From NCBI GenBank assembly GCA_963921825.1, contig OY997590.1:54984012-55048011 (forward strand): 64,000 nt of DNA, written 5' to 3'. A program made the translations under genes and the position numbers. Below the pieces are notes generated by a model. That model searched no databases. It saw only the letters and a list, made by a program, of their open reading frames with translations, and was not told the DNA's origin. Source of the DNA: Erodium maritimum. Taxonomy: Eukaryota > Streptophyta > Magnoliopsida > Geraniales > Geraniaceae. Below are positions 55,627 through 64,000 of this stretch, one piece after another (positions within the stretch are counted from its first letter, which is position 1; each line of letters begins with the position of its first letter).

Positions 55627-55976
55627 TTCTGCGACTGCTCTCCGCATACCGCGCCACCAGAAGTGCCGCCTGATGTCACGGTACATCTTGGTGCCACCTG
55701 GGTGCACTGTAAGACGCGAATGATGTGACTCTCGCAACACGTCGTCTGTAAAGTTGCCCGGCACGAATAACCCTCCTCGATACCGTAACCCCCAATCTGC
55801 ACTGATCTCCCAGCCTACCACCTCTTCACCGCTGACAACCCTCTCTCGGATCTTTGAAGTCTCGACGTCCTCCGACTGCGCCTCCAACATTCGGGAAAGT
55901 AGTGAGGGCTGAGCCACCAATGAGCACATGGCCACGCCACCTGTAATCTCCTCTAGGTCAAGCCTGAACGTGCTCA
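55627..55976 (-). pseudogene. pol: G2 integrase, zinc-binding start only
   Basis: The minus frame reads RYRGGLFVPGNFTDDVLRES and then HHSRLTVHPGGTKMYRDIRR and HFWWRGMRRAVAEFV, the His half of the HHCC zinc-binding domain. The sequence breaks into LTR before the Cys pair. The catalytic core, C-terminal domain and polypurine tract are gone. Confidence 0.88.
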
Positions 55977-55978
55977 GT

Positions 55979-56668
55979 TCACCCCATCATGTCCCACTCT
56001 CGGACTGATATGCTAGCAAGACTAAGAATCGACTTCCTACTCAGGGCGTCAGCGACCACGTTCGCCTTACCCGGATGGTAGTGTAGCTCAAAGTCGTACT
56101 CCTCAAGTAGCTCCATCCATCGCCGCTGGCCCATGTTCAGGTCTCGTTGGGAAAAGATGTACTTGAGGCTCTTGTGATCCGAGAACGCCTGAAATCCCTC
56201 GCCATACAGATAATACCGCCAGCCCTTTAGTGCGAACACGAATGCTGCTAGCTCCAAGTCATGGGTAGGATAGTTGCGCTCGTGTGTCTTCAACTGCCTG
56301 GAGCCATAAGCAACAACTCTACCCAACTGCATCAGTACACAGCCCAGTCCTTCCCAGGACGCATCACAGTAGACCTCATACCCGATCCCTCGCTCTGGCA
56401 CTACCAATACTGGAGCGGTAGTTAGACGAGTCTTCAACTCCGTGAACGCACGTTCACAATCCTCTGTCCACACAAACCCGACTCCCTTGCGCGTCAACAA
56501 GGTCATCGGCGCGGCTAGTCGTGCGAAGTCCTGGACAAACCGCCGATAATAGCCTGCCAACCCCAGAAAGCTGCGGATCTCGAAGACACTCGTGGGTCGT
56601 GCCCACTTCGAAACTGCATCGATCTTCGACGGATCGACCAGTATACCGTCACGGGATACAAAACTCAT
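55979..56668 (-). pseudogene. pol: G2 RNase H region, 229-residue open stretch
   Basis: The frame begins [20 protein letters not shown], the connection after reverse transcriptase, and runs through [19 protein letters not shown] to the RNase H domain. All four catalytic acids are visible: D102 (VYCDAS), E139 (DLEL), D164 (FSDHKS) and D207 (VADALSRK). It is separated from the reverse transcriptase by stops at about 56668-56770, and from integrase by a shift near 55976. In an active element it removes RNA from the RNA-DNA hybrid. Confidence 0.9.
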
Positions 56669-57669
56669 CTAACTACCGCGAGCCAAAACTCGCACTTCTC
56701 CAGGTTGGCATAGAGCTGATGCGTGCGTAGCAGGGTCAGAACAGTTCTTAGATGTACCTCATGTGCCGCCTAGCTCTGCGAATAGATCAAGATGTCGTCT
56801 AGGAACACCACCACAAACTGATCTAAGTACGGCCGGAATATACTATTCATCAAATCCATGAACGTTGCAGGTGCGTTCGTCAGTCCAAACGGCATCACCA
56901 AGAACTCGTAATGCCCATAGCGTGTCCGGAATGCAGTCTTTGTGACGTCCCCCTCACGGACTCGCAACTGGTAATAACCGGATCGCAGATCGATCTTCGA
57001 GAAATAGGTTGACCCTCTCAACTGGTCGAACAAGTCTTCAATCCTCGGCATTGGGTATCGGTTCTTCACCGTACCCCGGTTCAGCTTCCGGTAATCTATA
57101 CACATCCGAAGCTCTCCACTCTTCTTCTTCACGAAGAGTGCTGGTGCTCCCCACGGTGATACGCTCGGACGGATAAATCCCTTCTCCTGAAGCTCCTCGA
57201 GCTGACGCTTCAGCTCAGTCAACTCTGTCGGCGCAAACCTGTAAGGCGCCATCGATATCGCTGCCGGTCCCGGCACCAGGTCAATCCCGAACTCCACCTC
57301 ACGTTCCGGTGGCAACCCGCTCAACTCCTCAGGGAAGACCTCGGGGAACTCGCATACCATTCGCGGCAACTCTCGGCTCTGCACAGGCGATACTTCCTCC
57401 ACTGCGGAAAACGTCGACAGGAGAACCCCGCTCTTACTACCCAGCACACACGACACCTTCGTGTTGCCTGCTGACACTGTCACTCGTCGCCTGTAGCAGT
57501 CGATATTGGCTCGATACTTCGCCAGCCAATCCATTCCTAAGATCACGTCAAAGGTCGTCATTCCCAACACGAGAAGGTCACCAGGGCAAGGACAGTCTGC
57601 GACTCTAATTTCACAGGATCGACAGACCCTAGTCAGCAATACATCACCCCAACTGGGGTGTCCAGGCAC
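56669..57669 (-). pseudogene. pol: G2 reverse transcriptase region, 299-residue open stretch
   Basis: The frame at 56770-57669 runs from the protease end ([18 protein letters not shown]) through [54 protein letters not shown] and [15 protein letters not shown] to [14 protein letters not shown]. The catalytic F-L-D-D lies at residues 289-292. A stop follows directly, then a remnant reading HLRTVLTLLR and YANLEKCEFW (about 56680-56765). The polymerase core is better preserved than any other pol part in the window, but it is not joined to an intact protease or RNase H. Confidence 0.92.
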
Positions 57670-57854
57670 AGGGGTTGACTCAACGGCTCTAAACTCAGCC
57701 CCAACCTCTCAACACAGCTCAACGAAATAAACGAGTGCGATGCCCCGGTATCAAATAAGAATAACGCCCACAAGTGATACAACAAACACGTACCTTGAAT
57801 GGTCTCGCGGTAGGTCGTGGATCCTGGGGCCAGGGAGTCGGTAACTGCGTACAC
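57633..57854 (-). pseudogene. pol: G2 protease, active-site frame
   Basis: A 73-residue frame holds LFDTGASHSFIS with the catalytic Asp at residue 35, followed by [13 protein letters not shown] frameshift near 57660 separates it from the frame that continues into reverse transcriptase. The motif itself is normal for a gypsy aspartic protease. Confidence 0.85.
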
Positions 57855-59222
57855 TCTTCCCTCTGACGCCTGCTGCCTCTGACCCGGCGCACTGACTGCT
57901 GGATACCCAGATCCCTGCTGCTGTCTCGGAACTGGCGCGCTCGTGGACGGCTGCGAATCCCTCGACTGCTAACTCTGACGCGGGCGACCCCTGGGTGACT
58001 GTATTGTACGCGACTGTTGCGGTCGCTGCGCTGACGTTGCCCCCAATGGCTCATGGCACCTGGCAATAGTGTGCCCAACCCGGCCGCACCGGAAATACCT
58101 GGCCTCGTCGGCTCTCGACCCCGTGTCCATCGGACACTCTCGCTGTATGTGGTCTGGCTGCCCGCAGCCAAAGCATCTCGGCCGTCTCTCTGAAGTGACT
58201 GGCCCCACTGATGCTACTGACCCCATCCCTCTCGCTCCGCCCTGCTGAGCCTGTGGCCGGAAGAACCCCATGGTCCTCTGTCACCTCGTATCTCGGGACT
58301 CGGACGGCCCTGCCACACTGGTCGGCCGCTGTCGAACCTCACGGGTCCTGGATGCATCTCGGAGACCCTGCTCCACTGTCGCTGCCGTGTCTACGAGCTC
58401 TGAGTACTCCCGCAACCTCAGGGGGAGAACTCGATCCAAAATCATCGGCCTCAGCCCCCCCCCCTCGAACCGCAGGCAACGGTTCAGCTCTGTCGCCACC
58501 ATCTCGGGCGCGAATCGGGTCAAGGCCGTGAATATGGCCTCATATTCTGCCACTGACATCCCATCCTGCTGCAGTTCCAAGAACTGGCGATGTCGGTCAA
58601 ACCGAGCCGACTCGGGGAAATACTGCGCCAGAAAGACCGTCTGGAAGATGTCGTAGTCGTGCCCGACTCTGTCCCTCACACGCCCCCACCAATGGTAGGC
58701 GTTGTCCCTCAGCTGATGAGCTGCAAAGGACACTCTGCGACGACCATCCTCGATGCCTGAGTTGTCCAGGTCCTGCGTGACCTGCTCCAGCCACCTCTCG
58801 GCTAGGTCGGGGTTCGGCTCCCCGAAAAATGTGGGTATGCCCAGCTTCAGGAAGTCCAGCAGTGTCCGAGCCGTATGGTCTTCGGCCTCGACGGGCCTCG
58901 CTGGAACAGCTGCTGTCTCCGGAGCTGGCGATGCCGACTCTCTACTTGCGATAATCGCCACCAGACTCTGCACCGTCCTGGTCAGCTCATCCAGGGCGGT
59001 CGTAGTGGGACGGTCTGCGACCAGCGGGACGCTGGGCGTGCCCGTAGATGGTCCCGCGTCGCTCCTCCTGTCCTCTCCGACAGGAGTACCCTAGGCCTCC
59101 GCGTACTCAGCGGGCTCAACGGTGGGCACCCGTCCTGGTGTCCCTGCTGACCGTCCCTGCCTGCCTCGCGCGGACGCCCGTCCCCGTATCACGGCTGATC
59201 GTCCTCGTCGGCCACGAGCCAT
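57855..59222 (-). pseudogene. gag: G2 gag, close relative of G3 gag, broken
   Basis: The minus ATG at 59220-59222 opens MARGRRGRSAVIRGR. A TAG at 59091-59093 stands where G3 has Gln44. The capsid region is open at 58281-58973 (LLDFLKLGIPTFFGEPNPDL, HWWGRVRD). A shift near 58275 leads to the first zinc knuckle, CFGCGQPDHIQREC. The second knuckle has lost its first Cys (YFRCGRVGHTIARC). Further shifts lie before the protease. The element could not supply its own full Gag. Confidence 0.9.
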
Positions 59223-59500
59223 GTGTCGGTATCCTCTGCACGGATACACGCAAACGTTTAGTTTGTGAATTTAAACAACGACGACGTGCTCTATAAATAC
59301 TAGCGTTCACACAGTCTACGTATAACTCTAGCGTACTCGCTATTAAAACGTCACCCAGCTCACGTCATTAAACCTCAATTACTAGAACACGTACGAGAAC
59401 CTCAAATAAACCGCACAAACGTGCACCAAGTCACGCAACAACGACACGAAAACTACACAACGAAACCAAAAAAAACCTTTGAAGGTAGCTGACTGGACCA

Positions 59501-59665
59501 GGCCGGCAAGTGGGCCGGACCGTGTAGCATTCCGGGCCGGTGAGTGGCCCGGGCCGTGCCACCTCCCGGGCCGGCAAGCCAGCCGAACTGTGCTGTCGTC
59601 CGGGCCGGCAAGCCATCCAGACCGTGCTGCCGTCCGGGCCGGCAAGCCACCCGGTCCATTTCACC
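59501..59665. repeat. Minisatellite of about 34 bp, GGCCGGCAAGCCA
   Basis: Four to five units of CCGGGCCGGCAAGCCA.CC.GACCGTGCTG.CGT-type sequence. The middle units repeat at exactly 34 bases and the outer ones are degenerate. Confidence 0.85.
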
Positions 59666-60329
59666 TTCCGCGCCAAACCAGTGGCCCCGACCACGTCTCC
59701 TATCGGGCCGGTCCATGGACGGTCCCGTAGCAGTGATGATTTCGCACTCATCACACCCGCTACGTCCACCCTAGGGCACTCGTATCCTACCCTTCTCATA
59801 GCGACCCGCACATTTTTGCGTCGCAGACGTTCGACCACCAATCTAACGACACACGTTCAACAACTCCAAGACACAACACAAGTCACCCAACCTCAATCAT
59901 AAGCCGAAAAGGCCAACCAAAACAAAAACACGCCCACCGGGCCAACAACACCAAAGTACGCCCACAAGGCCAACCAATTTTAAAACTTTCTCCACTTCAT
60001 TATAAAACCTCATTTCTTGATATCAGGTAGTTACAACCCGGTCCAGGCGTCCCCGAACTACATTGTACCCACTTGATATCAGCACCGTCACGCTCGATTA
60101 CAGGGGCGCCCCTGAGTCGAGTCGTGACAGCTTAAGTGCGTTTCACGCAGCAACACACAAACAGTATGCCAGTAATAACCATACTCCACACACACACAAA
60201 CACAAACAGGACTCAAAGCACTACGGATCTACACACGGTTTCCGACTTGCGTAACCAACGCACGATGGGACTTTACTGACTCGACTCGCCCCACCTAATA
60301 GACGTACAGTCCGAGGTGTGAAACCTCGG

Positions 60330-60341
60330 GCTCTGATACCA
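60330..60341 (-). promoter_or_regulatory. G2 primer-binding site (initiator Met-tRNA)
   Basis: Minus-strand TGGTATCAGAGC, three bases from the LTR end at 60345. Confidence 0.93.
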
Positions 60342-60344
60342 AGC

Positions 60345-63237
60345 TGTCACGCCCCAAATTCAATAGAACCGAACCCGGAACGCGAACGTTTAAGACAATA
60401 AAACATTTTTAAACCTTTTAAATAAAACACTTTAAAACCACCACTTACTTAAACAAAATAATTATTTACAACTCAAAAGTACGTCCCAACAAGCGGACAA
60501 AATACAAAGTGTACGTCGCTAGACTCAAAAGATAACCCGGACTCCGCTCCTAGCTCTTAAAGCTTCGAGAGCTCACCTAGTCCATCCCGCGACCAATACC
60601 TATAGGAAAAGCAGCTAGGGGTGAGCGTTCGCTCACCACCACGGATAACAGACTGACCACGACATACTTAGCAGACAATGCCGGTAACACCAACAACAAC
60701 CAAACACCGGGGACTACTATCCTCAAACTCAAGTAACCCGACTGACGCACGACTGTTACTTTCCTCGACCGACTCAACACTCGGACCCGTAATGTAGACC
60801 CGACACAACGATTACGACTTCCTCCAAAGACACGAAAGACAACCACGCAACACCCAAGATCACAAAGGAATGCACACCAAACAAGATCGCAAAGGATCGC
60901 ACTCCAGCAACTCAGTCCCCACGCACTTTGCTGATCCCTGTCAGGCCAGGCGGTCGACCTGTCGTACAACTCAGTCCCCACGCAACTTTTCTGATCCTTG
61001 TCAGGCCAGGCGGTCGACCTGTCGCACTTTTCCCGACACAAAGTCGGATCAGGCTGTCGACCTGTCACCCCCACGAACGCGCGACCAGGACCCCTTTCCT
61101 CTCGGGCGGGCCCCCTACCCCGTCTGAACATGCAGACGCATGCGATCACAGGACCCCCGTTATTATGAAGCGGGCCCCCAACTTCAGGTAACCACAATCA
61201 CAATCACAAACAAAGTTCAACAAACAGCAACAACGCCGGTCTAACACGTCACAAGCACTCATGGCCACCCAAGACACACCAACAGTAAAGACACGGGCTC
61301 AACAACCCCACGGGCACTCACGGCCACCCAAAACACCCCAACTGTAAACCACGGGTTCAACAACCCCACGGGCACTCAAGGCCACCCAAGACACAGACAG
61401 TAAAGTACGGGCTCTCATGGCCACCCAAGACACAAACAGTAAAGTATGGGCTCTCATGGCCACCCAAGACACAAATAGTAAAGTATGGGCTCTCATGGCC
61501 ACCCAAGACACAAATTAAACAATCAACCTCCGGGCATTCAAATGCCTCCTGTAATTCTAATATCGATAAGTTCACTGTTCCTACGACACTACTAAGTGTC
61601 ACATGCATTTCTATTGTTCGATACGTTCACGTATCATACGACACCACCCGGTGTCGCCTGCCTTTCTAATATTCGATAAACCTACTTAACCCACGACACC
61701 CCGGTGTCACATGCATTTCTACTGTTAACTTTCCCTAATCAGGGCCGAGATCCGGCTACTTTTCCCTACCTCGTATGCTTTCTCCAAAAGCTCACAAACA
61801 CGCTCCGGCGTGATCTCGATCACTTGCCTAGCTTTCCCTTTCCTCTGTCTGCGGCACGATCTAATAAGAACACAATTTTAAACACCTTTAAGCTTGCAGG
61901 CATAAACTGAGTTTTAATAAACTTGACGCCCAAAAGTAACCCCGACAATGTCGATCACTCCCAAAATTCCCAATTACTCGACATTGTCGATGATGGACCC
62001 GAAAAAGCCCGATTCGCCCGACATGGCGAATCTGCCCAGGTTTTGAAAACGCCCTTCCGGGGCTCCGAAAATTCCCGTTTTCGTTTCTACGGTCTGAGAA
62101 TAATTCAAGGGTTCCTATGCACTCGACGGAATCAATTTACGACTTCCGAGTCATTTAATTCGCGTTTGAAGTTTCTAAAACCCGTCAATTACAACTTTCA
62201 CAATTTAATTCCAAATTTCGATCCGGGTGTGGATTAATTACTTGGGGAACGTTCTAAACCACCCGAACACGAAACCTGAATACCCGAGCATGTGGGCCCC
62301 ACCCGAACCCCTTTGGCCGTGGGTGGCTTGGGTCGGTTTGGGGCCGGTCCACCATGGTGGTGGCCGATCCTAGCTCCAGCCAGCCACCGTGCACGGTGGC
62401 CGGAGCTCCCCCCGAGCCTCTGGTCACCGGAAAACGGTCATCTCTTCACTCCAAACACCTCCAACAAACTCCACACCTCAACTCATCCAAATTCAACCCA
62501 TTTCAAACCAAACCCTAACTTTTAAACTTAACAAAACGAGAATCGATTAGGTGCTCACCGTAGAGAAAGTCGATGTGAGCTCGATTCCTTTAGCTCTGAG
62601 ACGATCCAATGGTTTGATGATCGAGAATAGTAGAAAAACCCTAGCCAACCCTTCTCTTTTCTCTCCTTTTCTCCTTCTCCTTCTCTCTCTAAAACTATCT
62701 TCTTTTTTCTATTTTTTTTCCTTTTTTCCAAGTGTTGGCCGAACCTCTCCCCCTTGTACTTATCTTGTTTTTCCTCAAAAACCTAAAACCACCACTTGTT
62801 TGGCAAGTGCCAACTGGGTCCCACACCTTTTTGGAAAAATATCTTCTAGATATTTTCCAATCAGATTCGCGAAATTCGACTATTTCGGGCCCCGAACGGG
62901 CACTTTTTGCAAGAAATTACGAAACTTAACGGGCTACAAGTAAATGGCTCAACTAAGATCGCTGCGATGACGGCTAATCTTTTTGGATCCAAATAGGACC
63001 TCGAATGGACCAAAACGTCGCTCGGTTGACTTTTCCAGCGAAAAGTCAACATTTTCCAAAATGGTCAGAAAGTTGCCCTGAGTCCCCCGGAACTCACTTT
63101 GGTCGATAACGGGGTCAACTTAAGTCCGGTATGACCCTCGGGGTCAAATTTAGGTTCTATTAAGTGTTTGTCTAAATTTTTTAAATTTTCCCGTTTTTCG
63201 CATATTTGACTGGCGTTGACCGGGAGTGGTTCTTACA
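60345..63237 (-). repeat. G2 5' LTR, 2893 bp, complete
   Basis: It runs from TGTCACGCCCC (60345) to TTCTTACA (63237). It contains the hairpin at 60620-60637, a two-copy GTCAGGCCAGGCGGTCGACC repeat (60940-61025) and a 39-bp array of TATGGGCTCTCATGGCCACC units (61398-61514). Its outer half matches 1-1430. Confidence 0.94.
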
Positions 63238-64000
63238 GTTTTGAAATAAAAGAAATTAAAAATAGATTTGATTTAAGACGGGTTTTGTACTGTGAACGGA
63301 TTTTTAACCACGGGCGATAAAACGGACGTTTAAACGGGACGATTAAAAATCGAACTTATACGGGACTTAAAGTGGAACGATGAATCGGACTTGAAACTCA
63401 TGTCTCGGTAATCGTGCCTAGAAACTCGTGCCTCGGTAAACGTGCACCGGGTTCTATGCTCGGGTGCTCGAACCCGATTCGTCGTAATCCCGTTTTTATC
63501 CCGTTCGAGTTTAAAAGGCAACGTATTGAACTTATTTTGGACCGTACCTGATCTGATCGTAAGTTTGAACTGTTAAAAACCCAGACTTGGACTTTTCCCG
63601 AGAACTTGGACTTCGCCCAAGAAGACAGAGTTGGCCCGGTCGTCAGCAGCTAGGAGATGTAGCTGTTGTGATCGTCATTGTGGTAGGGAAAAGCCGTAAA
63701 CTCCACTCCTGTTTTAAATAACGCTAATAGTATACCTACATGATAATTAATAACCGGAAAGGTCCTAGATTGCATATAGGATGAAATTCACTAGAATAGC
63801 CGTATTTCAATTATAACAACAACTGGACGAGTCATAGTATGCATATAGGATATGATTCACTAGTTAACTGCTTTCAATACTTGGGAAATTGTCGTGCTGG
63901 TAGATGGGCCGTGATGAGCCTTAGGATTGTTTGTGTTTGCCTCACATGTCGTGCTTGCTTAGTATTTAGGTTAGGACATGAGTCTAACGAAACTAGATCA
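63238..64000 (+). repeat. G1 3' LTR, continuation, cut by window end
   Basis: It begins with the second GTTTT (63238-63242) and matches 25562-26380 with several substitutions and gaps, for example a missing stretch after GAATCGGAC at 63391. From the partner LTR about 1.3 kb more should follow outside the window. Confidence 0.95.

Larger units (their letters stand above)
59223..60344 (-). other. G2 leader, non-coding, with minisatellite
   Basis: It lies between gag and the primer-binding site (60330-60341). It contains the GC-rich array at 59501-59665 and two CGCCCACCGGGCCAA words at 59930-59970, as in the G3 leader. No credible frame is seen. Confidence 0.75.
37042..63237 (-). mobile_element. 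Element G2, Ty3/gypsy, TSD GTTTT, integrase core deleted
   Basis: It begins TGTCACGCCCC at 37042 and ends TTCTTACA at 63237, and is flanked by GTTTT at 37037-37041 and 63238-63242. Removing it rejoins the G1 LTR exactly as in the intact copy (AAAAGGTTTTGAAATAAAAG at 25560). On the minus strand the order is 5' LTR (63237-60345), primer-binding site, leader, gag, protease, reverse transcriptase, RNase H and the start of integrase. A deletion then joins integrase to the middle of the 3' LTR at about 55626. The left LTR is split by G3. The LTRs differ at roughly 2% over the 0.9 kb I compared. Confidence 0.93.
24685..64000 (+). mobile_element. Element G1, Ty3/gypsy, decayed, host of the nest
   Basis: The parts in order are: 5' LTR 24685-27668, primer-binding site 27672-27683, leader, gag remnant 28925-29379, inserted copia C1 (29380-33954), decayed internal DNA 33955-36167, polypurine tract 36168-36184, and 3' LTR 36185-37041, resuming at 63238 and leaving the window before its end. 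TTCGAGGACGAAATTCTC just before the polypurine tract and the short integrase C-terminal frame at 35810 are typical of plant gypsy elements, probably the chromovirus branch. Reverse transcriptase, RNase H and the integrase core are not found. The two LTRs differ at many positions, so this is the oldest insertion of the nest. Confidence 0.88.

Noticed and set aside
55979..57669. Long open frames that could be taken for host genes
   Set aside because: They are gypsy protease, reverse transcriptase and RNase H of G2, in element order and between its LTRs.

Overview
This 64 kb window is plant nuclear DNA made almost entirely of transposable elements. I found no host gene that I can support, and no rRNA, tRNA or CRISPR array. 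The evidence for a plant is Ty1/copia and Ty3/gypsy LTR retrotransposons primed by initiator Met-tRNA (TGGTATCAGAGC), L1-type LINE remnants, small inverted-repeat elements sitting in TA microsatellites, and telobox-like AAACCCTAA motifs in LTR promoters. The species cannot be named from this.

Layout. (1) 1-3466: one gypsy LTR end abutting a second gypsy LTR, both on the minus strand. (2) 3467-10427: AT-rich repeats, a LINE-derived block on the minus strand (4638-8176) and a GC-rich coding-like island (about 9057-10030) between AT-rich arrays. (3) 10428-12115: a solo copia LTR. (4) 12116-24060: a train of short inverted-repeat elements, families A to E here, each separated from the next by a (TA)n tract. 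Members are interrupted by a LINE (13313-15045) and by a solo gypsy LTR with a perfect 5-bp target-site duplication (16811-19716). (5) 24685-64000: a nest of elements. G1 (gypsy, plus strand) has its 5' LTR at 24685-27668. Its 3' LTR starts at 36185 and is split at 37041 by G2 (gypsy, minus, 37042-63237, TSD GTTTT). The left LTR of G2 is split by G3 (gypsy, minus, 38318-54709, TSD CGATA). The right LTR of G3 is split by C2 (copia, plus, 44656-53116, TSD ACAAT). A second copia copy, C1 (29380-33954, 5'-truncated), lies inside G1.

How the parts work together. Nothing here looks autonomous. G1 has lost nearly all of pol. G2 keeps protease, reverse transcriptase and RNase H sequence but has stops and has lost the integrase core. 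G3 has an intact 475-residue Gag and no pol at all, like the TR-GAG class. C2 is the youngest element: its two 1688-bp LTRs differ at one base. Yet its pol is dead, lacking the RT catalytic YVDD box and the integrase catalytic Glu, and the older copy C1 carries the same lesions. This is what a parasitic lineage copied by proteins from elsewhere should look like. LTR divergence falls from outside to inside (G1 most diverged, then G2 and G3, then C2), as expected for successive insertions.

Limits. All alignments were made by eye. Percentages are rough except for the C2 LTR comparison, which I read base by base. The labels G1, G2, G3, C1, C2, C3 and A to E are mine.
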